The translations under genes were made by a program, and so were the position numbers. Of a DNA stretch of 64,000 bases, positions 34,902 through 44,255 are shown one piece after another (the first letter of the stretch is position 1; every line of letters begins with the position of its first letter). Under the pieces are notes generated by a model. It saw nothing but the letters and a program-made list of their open reading frames with translations, made no database searches and was not told the DNA's origin. Origin of the DNA: UBA5158 sp963692955 (GTDB lineage: Bacteria > Pseudomonadota > Gammaproteobacteria > DSM-16500); NCBI GenBank assembly GCA_963692955.1, contig OY843587.1, positions 2,170,001 to 2,234,000 on the forward strand, read 5' to 3'.

Positions 34902-35189
34902 ATGGTAGTAATTCGCTTATCACGCGGCGGCGCTAAAAAACGCCCTTTTTATAATATCGTTGTCAGTGACCGACGCAGTGCCCGTGATGGCCGTTGCATC
35001 GAACGTATTGGCTATTTTAACCCGATCGCGGCTGGCAAAGAAGTTCGCCTGCATTTGGAGCATGAACGCGCGATGTATTGGATTTCACAAGGCGCGCAGC
35101 CTTCTGATCGCGTCCACAAGCTGATCAAGACATATCAAGAACAGACAGCGGCGCAAGCTACCACTGCGGATACCAGCGCTAAGCAATAA
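34902..35189 (+). CDS. rpsP: 30S ribosomal protein S16
   Basis: A 95-residue small-subunit protein that binds 16S rRNA early in assembly. The core MVVIRLSRGGAKKRPFYNIVVSDRRSARDGRCIERIGYFNP is the classic S16 start, so the ATG at 34902 is chosen over an open-frame start 54 bases earlier. A GGGA motif precedes it by about 11 bases. The last 15 residues (EQTAAQATTADTSAKQ) form a polar tail beyond the usual core. It lies 107 bases after ffh and 27 before rimM. Confidence 0.96.
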   Translation: MVVIRLSRGGAKKRPFYNIVVSDRRSARDGRCIERIGYFNPIAAGKEVRLHLEHERAMYWISQGAQPSDRVHKLIKTYQEQTAAQATTADTSAKQ

Positions 35190-35216
35190 GGCTTAGACGC
35201 GCAGAGTAGGTTTAGC

Positions 35217-35714
35217 ATGGATACCGAGTACGTTATTGTCGGTAAAATTGGCGCTCCGTATGGAGTGAAAGGATGGCTTAAAGTCACTTCTTTTACTGAG
35301 TCTATTCCTGATATTTTAACATTTGCTCCCTGGTATTTGAAAGAAAAACAGGGCTGGCAGCGCATCGAAATAGAAGACGGCCGCCAACATGGAAAAGGGG
35401 TGGTGGTGAAATTAACCGGCCTAGGCACTCCCGAACAGGCGCGCCTCTACACCGGAAAAACCATCGGCATAGAACGTTCACAATTGCCGGTGCTGCAGCA
35501 ACAAGAGTTTTATTGGTCTGACTTGGAAGGCTTGACGGTCATCAACCAACACAATGAAGTATTAGGCAAAGTGATTTATTTGATGGAAACGGGTTCTAAC
35601 GATGTACTCGTCGTTAAAGGTGAAAAGGAACTTGCTATCCCCTATTTGCCCGACGTAGTTGAAAGCGTCGACTTAGCTGAAAAAGTGATTCGTGTTAATT
35701 GGGATTTGATTTAA
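35217..35714 (+). CDS. rimM: 16S rRNA processing protein RimM
   Basis: Assists maturation of the 30S head domain and binds S19. The N-terminal barrel opens with YVIVGKIGAPYGVKGWLKVTSFTE, the classic RimM start; the PRC-barrel half has FYWSDLEGLTVINQHNEVLGKV and IPYLPDVVESVDLAEKVIRVNWDLI. Length 165 residues is normal. The trmD start codon follows immediately after its stop with no gap. Confidence 0.97.
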   Translation: MDTEYVIVGKIGAPYGVKGWLKVTSFTESIPDILTFAPWYLKEKQGWQRIEIEDGRQHGKGVVVKLTGLGTPEQARLYTGKTIGIERSQLPVLQQQEFYWSDLEGLTVINQHNEVLGKVIYLMETGSNDVLVVKGEKELAIPYLPDVVESVDLAEKVIRVNWDLI

Positions 35715-36452
35715 GTGTGGGTTGGAGTTATCACGCTATTTCCGGAAATGTTAACCGCGCTGGACGCGGGCATCCCGGGACGCGCATTGAAAGATAAATT
35801 GATAACCCTGAAAACGTGGAATCCACGCGATTTTACCCAGAATAAACATCATACCGTGGATGACCGGCCCTATGGCGGCGGCCCGGGGATGATCATGATG
35901 GCGCCGCCGTTACAAGCCGCGTTAGACGCGGCGAAACAGGCCGCGCCCGTGCAACCGGTGGTGATACACTTGACGCCGCAGGGTAAGTTGTTCGATCAAG
36001 CAGCGGCGGAAAAAATGCTGGCGAAGCAAAGTGTGATTTTGATTGCCGGCCGTTACGAAGGCATCGATGAACGTTTCCTTGCCGAGGTGGTAGACGAAGA
36101 ATGGTCCGTCGGCGATTATGTTTTATCCGGCGGAGAATTAGCGGCGATGACGATGATTGACGTCATCACACGGCTTATCCCAGGCGCTTTAGGCCATGAG
36201 GATTCAGCGGCGCAGGACTCTTTGAGTTCTGGATTGTTGAAATATCCTCAGTATACGCGGCCTGAAACAGTTAACGGCGCCGCGGTGCCGGCAGTATTAA
36301 TCAGCGGTAACCACGCGGAGATTGAACGCTGGCGTATGAAACAGTCGCTTGGTAGAACGTGGCTCAAGCGGCCGGATTTATTAATGAAAAAATCTTTAGA
36401 TAAATTTCAATTAAGCTTGCTGATGGAATTTATCAAAGAACAGAACAAATAA
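35715..36452 (+). CDS. trmD: tRNA (guanine-37-N1)-methyltransferase TrmD
   Basis: A SPOUT-fold enzyme that methylates G37 of several tRNAs from S-adenosylmethionine to prevent frameshifting. It starts with GTG directly after the rimM stop. Family motifs: GVITLFPEML, DDRPYGGGPGMIMM, LIAGRYEGIDERF and the trefoil-knot SAM site SVGDYVLSGGELAAMTMID. The catalytic aspartate segment ALGHEDSAAQDSL and the closing RPETVNGAAVP are present. Length 245 residues is normal. Confidence 0.97.
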   Translation: MWVGVITLFPEMLTALDAGIPGRALKDKLITLKTWNPRDFTQNKHHTVDDRPYGGGPGMIMMAPPLQAALDAAKQAAPVQPVVIHLTPQGKLFDQAAAEKMLAKQSVILIAGRYEGIDERFLAEVVDEEWSVGDYVLSGGELAAMTMIDVITRLIPGALGHEDSAAQDSLSSGLLKYPQYTRPETVNGAAVPAVLISGNHAEIERWRMKQSLGRTWLKRPDLLMKKSLDKFQLSLLMEFIKEQNK

Positions 36453-36491
36453 CGCATTACTTTTTAAGATTGGACTTGAGGAAATAAACCC

Positions 36492-36935
36492 ATGAGCAAC
36501 ATTATACAAATTTTAGAAGCCGAACAAATGCAAGCCGTTAAAGCGTTGCCTAGCTTCGCGCCCGGCGACACCGTCGTCGTACAAGTGAAAGTAAAAGAAG
36601 GCGACCGCGTGCGCGTTCAGTCTTTCGAAGGTATCGTCATCGCGAAGCGTAACCGCGGTTTAAATTCCGCTTTCACCGTGCGTAAAATTTCGCATGGCGT
36701 GGGTGTGGAACGTGTATTCCAAACGTATAGCCCAATCATTGATAACGTCGAAGTCAAACGCCGTGGTGATGTACGCCGCGCTAAACTTTACTACATGCGT
36801 AACTTGAGCGGTAAGGCTGCGCGTATTAAAGAAAAATTAAGCTTGAATACCAAGTCTGAAGCTAGCAACGATAAATCAACTAAAACGCCAAAAGCGAATG
36901 ACGCTCCCCAAGATAATCAAACTTCCGCGGAATAA
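36492..36935 (+). CDS. rplS: 50S ribosomal protein L19
   Basis: Sits at the 30S-50S interface. The core (residues 1-115) shows FAPGDTVVVQVKVKEGDRVRVQSFEGIVIAKRNRG, TVRKISHGVGVERVF and RRGDVRRAKLYYMRNLSGKAARIKEK. The protein is 147 residues, some 30 longer than most L19; the extra tail (residues 117-147) is Lys/Asn/Asp/Ser-rich low complexity. A GAGG site lies 10 bases before the ATG. The operon ends here, followed by a triple hairpin. Confidence 0.96.
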   Translation: MSNIIQILEAEQMQAVKALPSFAPGDTVVVQVKVKEGDRVRVQSFEGIVIAKRNRGLNSAFTVRKISHGVGVERVFQTYSPIIDNVEVKRRGDVRRAKLYYMRNLSGKAARIKEKLSLNTKSEASNDKSTKTPKANDAPQDNQTSAE

Positions 36936-36944
36936 AGACGCAAA

Positions 36945-37030
36945 GGGTGGGCGGCTTGCCCACCCTATATTTTTTACTTGTGGGCGGTTTGCTCACCCTA
37001 TATTTTCTAATGGTGGGCGGTTTGCCCATC
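36945..37030 (+). terminator. Triple tandem hairpin terminator of the rplS operon (33-bp period)
   Basis: Three copies of a unit containing GTGGGCGG-TTTGCCCAC recur at 36947, 36980 and 37013. The first is a perfect 8-bp hairpin (36945-36952 with 36958-36965) followed by a T-rich run. Copies two and three have wobble pairs. Each is followed by TATATTTTT-like sequence. The repetition suggests local tandem duplication of one terminator. Confidence 0.85.
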
Positions 37031-38092
37031 TTATTTTTTTTCCTCTGAATTTTTAGTCAATTGCAAAATATAATCCGCTATTTTATCGAGATCAATGACA
37101 TCATCGGCTGCTCCCAAGGTTTGCGCTACACCCGCCATGCCAAATACCACCGCACTCTCAGCATCTTGTATAAAGGTCTTGCCATGCGCATTTTTAACGT
37201 CTAAAAGACCTTTAGCCCCATCACTGCCCATGCCCGTTAAAATGGCAGCTATAGCAGTATTACCACAAGATTTAGCGACGGATTCCATTAATATAGTGAT
37301 CGAAGGTTTAAAACCCGATACCGGCGGACTATCAGTGAGAGCACCTTTGAACTGCTTACTTCCTTGAATCACAAAGTGATGATTGTCGGGCGCAAAGTAA
37401 ATTATACCGGCTCGTAACACTTCATTATTTTCAACAATTTTAGCCTTTAGTGAAATATTTTCAGTTAACCAGCGTGCGAACCCTTCAATAAATCCAGGCG
37501 CCATGTGCTGCACGATAACAATAGGCAAAGGAAAATTGGCCGGTAATTTTTTCAAAATCATATGTAACGCTTGGGGACCCCCCACGGAAGCTCCTATAGC
37601 TAGGACTCGGTAACGGACCTTTGTTTCAGAGCGCCGTAAGGGTGTGCTGCGTGAAGCGCTTTGATGAGGAATGTTAAAGCGCCGTTTAAAAACTTTTATT
37701 TCAGACATACTGCGCAAGGTGTCGATCAGGTATTGGCGCTCAGATGGAAATTTGGGTGAAGTGATATTGAGAGGTTTTGGTAATACTGAGACGGCACCGG
37801 CTTCTAAAGCCTCAAAGGAAGCTGCCATGGATTCATGACTGACATTCGAACTGATGATGACGACCGGCGTGGGGTTTTGCGACATGATTAAACGCGTGGC
37901 ATCATAGCCGTTCAAGACGGGCATATTGATATCCATGGTAATTAGGTCTGGGATGAGAGAGACGCTCATTTCCACCGCCTGCTGACCGTTCGTCGCATGT
38001 CCGATAACCTTCATATCTGCTTCTGCTTCAATAAGACTAGTCAGCAAAGCTGCCGCTGTAGAAGAATCGTCGACGATTAAAATATTTATCAT
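37031..38092 (-). CDS. cheB: Chemotaxis-type methylesterase CheB (WspF-like)
   Basis: A 353-residue receiver-methylesterase that removes methyl groups from the chemoreceptor and resets signalling. The receiver has VDDS at 7-10 and Asp54 in DLITMDINMPVLNG. The esterase triad is Ser169 (GASVGGPQAL), His196 (IVIVQHMAPG) and Asp291 (GMGSDGAKGL). It is the last gene of the minus-strand operon and starts 2 bases after the CheA stop. In the Wsp system the CheB called WspF keeps the cyclase off; loss of it locks signalling on. Confidence 0.93.
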   Translation of the reverse strand: MINILIVDDSSTAAALLTSLIEAEADMKVIGHATNGQQAVEMSVSLIPDLITMDINMPVLNGYDATRLIMSQNPTPVVIISSNVSHESMAASFEALEAGAVSVLPKPLNITSPKFPSERQYLIDTLRSMSEIKVFKRRFNIPHQSASRSTPLRRSETKVRYRVLAIGASVGGPQALHMILKKLPANFPLPIVIVQHMAPGFIEGFARWLTENISLKAKIVENNEVLRAGIIYFAPDNHHFVIQGSKQFKGALTDSPPVSGFKPSITILMESVAKSCGNTAIAAILTGMGSDGAKGLLDVKNAHGKTFIQDAESAVVFGMAGVAQTLGAADDVIDLDKIADYILQLTKNSEEKK

Positions 38093-38094
38093 AC

Positions 38095-40293
38095 TTACAC
38101 CAATTGAGAAACCGTTTGTAATAAGATGTGCGACTCAAATTCACTTTTGACAATATAAGCGTTTGCACCCACTTCGATACCGTGTTTTTTTTCACTGACG
38201 CTGTTTAATGAAGTGACGATGATAACCGGCATAGCACGCAGTTTTTCACTGTTTTTTACCCGCTCAGTTAATTCAAAACCATCCATGATTGGCATGTTTA
38301 CATCAGTGATAAGCAAATTGAATTTTTGTTTTTGTAATAATTCCCAGGCGTCTTTGCCGTTGACGGCAGTAGTGACTTTATAACCTTTATTTTCTAAGAC
38401 ATTTTGTTCTAAAGTTCGTGTCGTGATGGAATCATCCACCACGAGGATATGAATTTTTTCCTCTATCTTTGCTGCACTTTCGCTGGTCAGCAAAGAAGTG
38501 CTCGCTTGACTACGCATACTAGCTTGGATTAAATCACCCGCGTTGAGGACTAGCACCACATCACCACGACTTGATAATGTCGCACCGGCGACGAAAGGTG
38601 AATGTGACAACGGGGCTTGTAGTGGCTTAACCACGATTTCTCGTTCACCCACAATCTCATCGACGACCAACGCTAAAGTTTGCCAATCTTTTTTAACGAT
38701 GACCGCAAATAATTCATGTTGGGCAGAACGGTCGGACGGTGAAATGGCCAATAACTCCGCCAAGGAGCGTAATAACACCGGCTGTTTATCAATCAGTAAA
38801 ACGTCTTGACCTTCAACCGATGTTATATCGATTGGCGTCAACGTACAAACGCGTAAAATAGAATGGGTCGGAAGCACAAATTGCTGGTGCGAACAATTGA
38901 CGATGAGCCCGCGTTCACTGGCTAATGTTAGCGGTACGCGCAAATAAAAAGTCGTTCCCACACCGGCTGTGGAGGCAACGGTGACAGAGCCTTTTAATTC
39001 TGCCAAATTCGATTTTACCACGTCTAAACCAATGCCACGGCCCGAGACATTGGTGATAATGTCACTAGTGGAAAATCCAGGACGAAAAATAAGTCGCGCC
39101 GTATCTTGATCTGACATCATCGCTAACTCGGTTGCGGTAATAAGATTTTTTTTCAGCGCTACGTCAGCAATTTTTTTGAGATCTAAACCGGCACCATCGT
39201 CTTTGAAAATGATAAGGATCTGATCGCCTTCATCGACGATTTCCAAGGAAATATTGCCTTGCGGGTGTTTATGCTTGGCAATGCGCTCAGCTTCGGATTT
39301 AATACCATGGTCTAGCGCATTACGAATCAAATGCATAAATGGATCCTGTAAGCCTTCCAAAATGAGCTTATCCATTTTAACGTCGTCACCAATGATATGT
39401 AACTCAACGCTTTTATGCAGCGATTGCGCTAAATCACGCACCGTGCGCGGGAGCGTACGCAACAAGATAGCGGCTGGCACTAAACGCAAGCGACTGACTT
39501 CATCTTGTAATAAATTCGTTAATGAAAATAAATCATTAATATGATGTCGAAACGCTTTTTGTAGATGATGCGCGATATTATCTAATTCGAGGATTTGATC
39601 AGTCATTTGCGTCGTGTTTCTATCACTTCTTTCCCATAACTCTTTTAGTTTTCGGCTTTTATCTGCCATGGTAAAAAGATTGCTGTCATGCTCGTCTAAC
39701 GCAATTTTTGCTACTTGAATTTCTTCCATCAACGCCGAGACACGATCGATACTGGCGATGGCAACACGTATCGATTCGACCGACGTGGTTTCTTTGGGAA
39801 TGACGGTAGCAGTAGCGACTGGCGCTATCGCAGGTGAAGTTGGCGCATGCGCTCCATCAGATGTTGGTATTGGCTCTATGGGTGGCACGTACGCGATACC
39901 ATTTTCTAGACGTGACAAGATATCGTCGATGTTAAAGCTTAAAGGCGCTTTTTGAATATAGGCTTGCATGGCAAGACGCATTTTGTCGGTAGCTTCCAAT
40001 GCCAGATCAATATGTAATATTGTTAACGAAAAAAGTTTTTTTTGAATAGAAGAAAATAATGTTTCTAATTGATGAGCGATGCTGCCAACATCTGTTATAC
40101 CAATTCCTCGTGAGGCACCTTTAATATTGTGGGCAGCACGGAAAATAGTATCGATTTTTTTCATGAATAGCGGATCTGCGGGTGCCATTTTTTCGAGCGC
40201 GAGAATAGCATCAGTCATGATTTGAGTTTGCTCTTCCAACTCAAGCGTGAAAGTATCTATCAATAATTTTAATAACTTTGCATCGGGTTCCAT
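38095..40293 (-). CDS. cheA: Hybrid CheA histidine kinase with C-terminal receiver (WspE-like)
   Basis: A 732-residue kinase. An N-terminal HPt domain has the phosphoacceptor His55 (RAAHNIKGASRG). A linker rich in Pro/Ala (about 135-180), the dimerisation helices, the HATPase (MHLIRNALDHGIKSEAER, GRGIGLDVVKSNL), a CheW-like domain (from about 455) and a receiver with Asp664 (LLITDVNMPIMDG) follow. There is no separate CheY gene in the operon, which suits a pathway whose output is the REC-GGDEF protein rather than flagella. Position between MCP and CheB matches the Wsp order. Confidence 0.93.
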   Translation of the reverse strand: MEPDAKLLKLLIDTFTLELEEQTQIMTDAILALEKMAPADPLFMKKIDTIFRAAHNIKGASRGIGITDVGSIAHQLETLFSSIQKKLFSLTILHIDLALEATDKMRLAMQAYIQKAPLSFNIDDILSRLENGIAYVPPIEPIPTSDGAHAPTSPAIAPVATATVIPKETTSVESIRVAIASIDRVSALMEEIQVAKIALDEHDSNLFTMADKSRKLKELWERSDRNTTQMTDQILELDNIAHHLQKAFRHHINDLFSLTNLLQDEVSRLRLVPAAILLRTLPRTVRDLAQSLHKSVELHIIGDDVKMDKLILEGLQDPFMHLIRNALDHGIKSEAERIAKHKHPQGNISLEIVDEGDQILIIFKDDGAGLDLKKIADVALKKNLITATELAMMSDQDTARLIFRPGFSTSDIITNVSGRGIGLDVVKSNLAELKGSVTVASTAGVGTTFYLRVPLTLASERGLIVNCSHQQFVLPTHSILRVCTLTPIDITSVEGQDVLLIDKQPVLLRSLAELLAISPSDRSAQHELFAVIVKKDWQTLALVVDEIVGEREIVVKPLQAPLSHSPFVAGATLSSRGDVVLVLNAGDLIQASMRSQASTSLLTSESAAKIEEKIHILVVDDSITTRTLEQNVLENKGYKVTTAVNGKDAWELLQKQKFNLLITDVNMPIMDGFELTERVKNSEKLRAMPVIIVTSLNSVSEKKHGIEVGANAYIVKSEFESHILLQTVSQLV

Positions 40294-40310
40294 TACCTCT
40301 CCATTAACAA

Positions 40311-42191
40311 TTAAATACGATAGATACCAATGTATTTCTTCAAGTTTTCGGTAATTTCAGTCAAGTGTTTCATGGCTTCTGTCGTTTGCGTGACGCTATC
40401 AACAAAATTACTAGTAACATTATTAATTTCATTCATGCCAGCGGTGATTTGTTCGATGCCGACACTTTCCTGGCGGATAGCGGCTTCGATCTGGTGGGTC
40501 GCGACTGAGGTTTCGTGAATAACATTATTTAAATTTTTAACCACCTCACCGGTTTTTTCGACCAGGTTAGTACCATAATCGACTTGCTTTGTTCCTTCTT
40601 CTGTTACCATCACGGCGCGCTCGGTGGCATGACGGATATCTTCCAGAATTTTTTGTACTTGAGTTAATGACTGTTCGGATTGCTCCGCCAAATTTTTCAC
40701 TTCAGCGGCAACCACGGCGAACCCTTTACCGGCTTCACCCGCTTTCGCAGCTTCAATCGAGGCATTCAATGCCAGCATTTTAGATTGTTGCGCCAGCGAA
40801 TTAACAACTTGCGTAATTTCTCCAACTTGTTGGGTCTGATGACTCAAATCTAAAATGGTACTTGCGATCATTTGAACTTTCTCACGTACAGTTTTCATAC
40901 CGGCGATACTGTGTTCTACGGCTAATAAGCCGCTTTCCGCATTTTCTCGGGTACGCTCCGCATTCGTGCCTAGTTCTTTTGCCTTCTCCATGGTTTGATT
41001 AGTACTTTGTTCTATTTCACCTAATGAAGCTGTGATTTCGTTGATCGAGGCGGCTTGCTCAGTGGCACCCGCCGATTGTACGACGACGGCATGTTGCACT
41101 TCTTCCAGTGTGGTTGCCATGCTATGGGTGGCTTCCATGATCTGTTTGGTAATGGTAGCAAGACCTCCCGTCATCAAATTTAGATCTTTACCTAATTGCA
41201 ACATTTCTTCGCTGCCTTCAACAGCAAGATGCTCGGTAAGATTACCTTTTGAGACTTTACTTATATGGTCACTGAAATTATTGGCAGTTTTAACGATATT
41301 TTGAAAAAGCGTGCGGGTGTTGGCTTCACTTTCCTTAATTTGGTCTTCATTATTTTTGATGCCTTCTTGCATTTTATCTAACGCTAGTAGTAAATCACCG
41401 GTTTCATCGTTTTGGGTAATTTCAATTTTTAGATCACGCTCGCCTTGAGAAATTTTACGAGCAAAATCCATCGCTCGGTATAACGGTTTAGTGATAATAC
41501 TTGCCGTTAAAAAGGCAATAATTAGTGATATTATGGTTATCGCTATGAGGAAAATATATTCCATACTCTCGACAAAACCAATATCGTGGATAATCTGATT
41601 GGAGCCATTCGATAATTGTGAATACAAATCTGTATCTACACCATCAACGCGTAAGCCCCCATCGGTGGTATATCCTTCAAGCTTATCCAATACGCCTCTT
41701 GACTGTTTGGTGCCCTTCGATTCGAGCAAAGCAGCCGCAGCTTTAATATCTGTCATTGCATATATAGTTTCATACGTGGCTGTTCGCTCATCCAATAAAG
41801 CTTTGGCAACATTCCAATCTCTGATTGCATTTGGATTACCGGTATTCTTGATGTACGTATCAACCGTCTTAGCTAATTCTTTAATGCCATTGACGATCAA
41901 CTGCGAATGATTTTTATATGTGTCATTCTTAAATAATAAATATCCTCGCATTTCACTTTGCGATTGATAAATGAGTTTTTCCAGCGTACCGACCGATAAA
42001 GCAGCTGGTAAAGTCGCAGTAATGACTTCACTCGCAAAGTTTTTTGTCGGCTTTAACAAATAAATCGTCAACGAAATAGAGATTAATACAATAAATATCA
42101 CTGAAAAGAAACCGATCAATATTTTGCCGCGAATGCCAAGCACATGTCTATCAGGCTGCTGATTCACGCTTGGCTTAGAATAAGTTTTCAT
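40311..42191 (-). CDS. Methyl-accepting chemoreceptor (WspA-like)
   Basis: A 626-residue membrane receptor. TM1 spans about 24-47, a helical periplasmic ligand region of some 150 residues follows, and TM2 lies near 205-230 before a HAMP domain (KPLYRAMDFARKISQGERDLKI). The signalling tip carries SKMLALNASIEAAKAGEAGKGFAVVAAEVKNLAEQ, the standard MCP hairpin. Tandem methylation helices flank it. It couples to the CheW and CheA proteins encoded alongside. The signal is unknown; WspA of Pseudomonas responds to surface contact. Confidence 0.93.
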   Translation of the reverse strand: MKTYSKPSVNQQPDRHVLGIRGKILIGFFSVIFIVLISISLTIYLLKPTKNFASEVITATLPAALSVGTLEKLIYQSQSEMRGYLLFKNDTYKNHSQLIVNGIKELAKTVDTYIKNTGNPNAIRDWNVAKALLDERTATYETIYAMTDIKAAAALLESKGTKQSRGVLDKLEGYTTDGGLRVDGVDTDLYSQLSNGSNQIIHDIGFVESMEYIFLIAITIISLIIAFLTASIITKPLYRAMDFARKISQGERDLKIEITQNDETGDLLLALDKMQEGIKNNEDQIKESEANTRTLFQNIVKTANNFSDHISKVSKGNLTEHLAVEGSEEMLQLGKDLNLMTGGLATITKQIMEATHSMATTLEEVQHAVVVQSAGATEQAASINEITASLGEIEQSTNQTMEKAKELGTNAERTRENAESGLLAVEHSIAGMKTVREKVQMIASTILDLSHQTQQVGEITQVVNSLAQQSKMLALNASIEAAKAGEAGKGFAVVAAEVKNLAEQSEQSLTQVQKILEDIRHATERAVMVTEEGTKQVDYGTNLVEKTGEVVKNLNNVIHETSVATHQIEAAIRQESVGIEQITAGMNEINNVTSNFVDSVTQTTEAMKHLTEITENLKKYIGIYRI

Positions 42192-42213
42192 GATGTCATC
42201 CTTTTTCGTAAAG

Positions 42214-42780
42214 TTATTTCTCTACCGATAATTGTTTGAGATGCTCTTGGCAAAACAAAATGATTTTATCAATATTCAAAATAGCAACTGTACCGTTATG
42301 CAAACCTTGAATAAAGTCTTGCTTACTCGTGCTATCAATCGGCAATGGCGCATCGAGTGTGGCAAGATTATAATATTCACTGCCATCGATAAAACTTGCC
42401 ATAATCCCAATGGAGGTCATGCCATTCACTACCACTATAATGTAGCTAGAGCTCTTCTCATCATCACGCTTGATATTAAACATCGCATTTAAATTAACGA
42501 TTGTTAATAAATATCCGCGATAGTTTGTTACCCCAGCAATGTACGCAGGTAGTTTAGGGAGCGGTGTAACTTGAAAATTTTGAATGACTTCTTTGACATA
42601 ATCATAACTGACGCCAAACGCGTTGCGCTCATCTAGACGAAAGCGAATAAAATTGGCGCTACTGACCGATGAAACCGCGTCGACCACTTTTTCCGCCAGC
42701 ATGACTGCGCGGGCTTCCAGTATTTTAGTGTCTTCTGCCGAGGTCGGCATGTAACGGCTTGCATTCCTCGTTACTGGCAT
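42214..42780 (-). CDS. cheW: CheW-like coupling protein (WspB-like)
   Basis: This 188-residue adaptor links receptor and CheA. The CheW fold is seen from about residue 42 (FIRFRLDERNAFGVSYDYVKEVIQNFQVTPLPKLPAYIAGVTNYRGYLLTIVNL). An N-terminal extension of about 40 residues precedes it. It starts 2 bases after the CheR stop and ends 22 bases before the receptor start. It is one of two CheW paralogues in this operon, as in Wsp systems. Confidence 0.9.
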   Translation of the reverse strand: MPVTRNASRYMPTSAEDTKILEARAVMLAEKVVDAVSSVSSANFIRFRLDERNAFGVSYDYVKEVIQNFQVTPLPKLPAYIAGVTNYRGYLLTIVNLNAMFNIKRDDEKSSSYIIVVVNGMTSIGIMASFIDGSEYYNLATLDAPLPIDSTSKQDFIQGLHNGTVAILNIDKIILFCQEHLKQLSVEK

Positions 42781-42782
42781 GG

Positions 42783-44255
42783 CTAGGCGCTCCCGGAAAT
42801 AGTATGCAAGTTAATTTCTTCTTTCAAAATAATGACGAGCTTGCCATAAGTGAGACCTTCCATATCAGGAATTTTTTTATTATGTGGATTATCTTCAGCA
42901 ATAAGAGCTGCGTTACGTAGCGATTTGATCCCCGCCGTGATATCTTTTTTGTGTATCAATAACAATCCTAGTTGATAGTGCCCAAGCACAAAGTTCATAT
43001 CTAGATAGAGCGTTTTACGTATAGCCTGCTCTGCAGCATCTATCTTTCCTAATTCTGTTAATATCATTGCGTAAATAAAATAGGTTTCGATCTTGAGCGC
43101 ATCACGCATAATACTTTCTTCACAGCAAGCTGCCGCAGCCTCTAGCTGACCCATATTCGCTAACGCTGTCGCCTTCAAATTTAACGTTTCCACTTGCTGA
43201 CGCAAAGCATCCGGCATGGCATTGATAATAGCGATGACATGTTCCCAATCTGACTGCGCAATTGATTCCTTTAATTCAGCTTGTTGATCGACGTTAGTGA
43301 CAGCAGAAACTTTCTTGATAGAAATAATTTTTTTTATAGGTTCTACAATCGCAGCAGGAGGTGAAATCTTGTCGATCACCTTATTGCTATTAATTAATAG
43401 CTTGCCTTGATCACCTAGTAAAGTTAAATGGGTATGCGCATAATTAATTGGATCAGATGCGCCTAATAATAAATATCCATCTTCCACCAAGCTATAACTG
43501 AATTTACGCATAATCGCGGCGACATGTTTTTCATCAAAATAGATCAACACATTACGGCATAAAATGAGATCTTGCGCATTCGTTCCATTAATCATCGTAG
43601 GATAATTATCATCATTCAAATTTAAATAGGTGAAATGAGCTTTTTTAAGAAGATTTTTTTGCAGGTAATAACGATCACCGCTTTGCTCAAAAAAGTGGGT
43701 TTTATGATATTGACTTATGGAGCGCATAGACCATTCTGTATAAACACCACTTAACGCTTTTTGCAGAACATCGGTATTAATATCTGTACCTAATAAATTA
43801 AGATGCCAGTTCTCAATATCCGGCAGCATTTCTGTCAACATAATGATGAGAGTATATAGTTCTTCTCCAGAAGCGCAGCCAGCGCTCCAGATACGTAACG
43901 CTAAATTTTTTTTGGTGCGCTTTTTATGAATCAATTCCGGCAGAACAATATTTTTAAGTAAATCCATTTGTTTTCGATCACGAAAAAAATAGGTTTCACC
44001 AATCGTGATACCCGACACCAAATCTTTAAAAATAGGAGAATCGATGTGAGCATTTTGCAATTCTAATAGATAGTCGGTGGGCTTGATCTGCATAGTGTCG
44101 CATGAATTAGCCACAATCCGGCGTATTTCATGAATCTGATTTGAACTCACGACGATACCCAGTCTTTCATTGATAACATCAAGCAATAACTTTTCACTCT
44201 TGTCGAGAGCAAAGTCTTTGTTGGTTTGCATTTTATTAAAGTTTCGATTATCCAT
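42783..44255 (-). CDS. cheR: CheR methyltransferase with C-terminal TPR repeats (WspC-like)
   Basis: A 490-residue fusion. The CheR part methylates receptor glutamates using S-adenosylmethionine; the motifs are LRIWSAGCASGEELYTLIIML (SAM loop), LGTDINTDVLQKAL and LILCRNVLIYFDEKHV. A linker and three or four tetratricopeptide repeats follow (about 340-470; ATALANMGQLEAAAACCEESI, YAMILTELGKIDAAEQAIRKTLYLD, GHYQLGLLLIHKKD). This CheR-TPR architecture is the mark of WspC. It overlaps the upstream CheW by 8 bases. Confidence 0.93.
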   Translation of the reverse strand: MDNRNFNKMQTNKDFALDKSEKLLLDVINERLGIVVSSNQIHEIRRIVANSCDTMQIKPTDYLLELQNAHIDSPIFKDLVSGITIGETYFFRDRKQMDLLKNIVLPELIHKKRTKKNLALRIWSAGCASGEELYTLIIMLTEMLPDIENWHLNLLGTDINTDVLQKALSGVYTEWSMRSISQYHKTHFFEQSGDRYYLQKNLLKKAHFTYLNLNDDNYPTMINGTNAQDLILCRNVLIYFDEKHVAAIMRKFSYSLVEDGYLLLGASDPINYAHTHLTLLGDQGKLLINSNKVIDKISPPAAIVEPIKKIISIKKVSAVTNVDQQAELKESIAQSDWEHVIAIINAMPDALRQQVETLNLKATALANMGQLEAAAACCEESIMRDALKIETYFIYAMILTELGKIDAAEQAIRKTLYLDMNFVLGHYQLGLLLIHKKDITAGIKSLRNAALIAEDNPHNKKIPDMEGLTYGKLVIILKEEINLHTISGSA

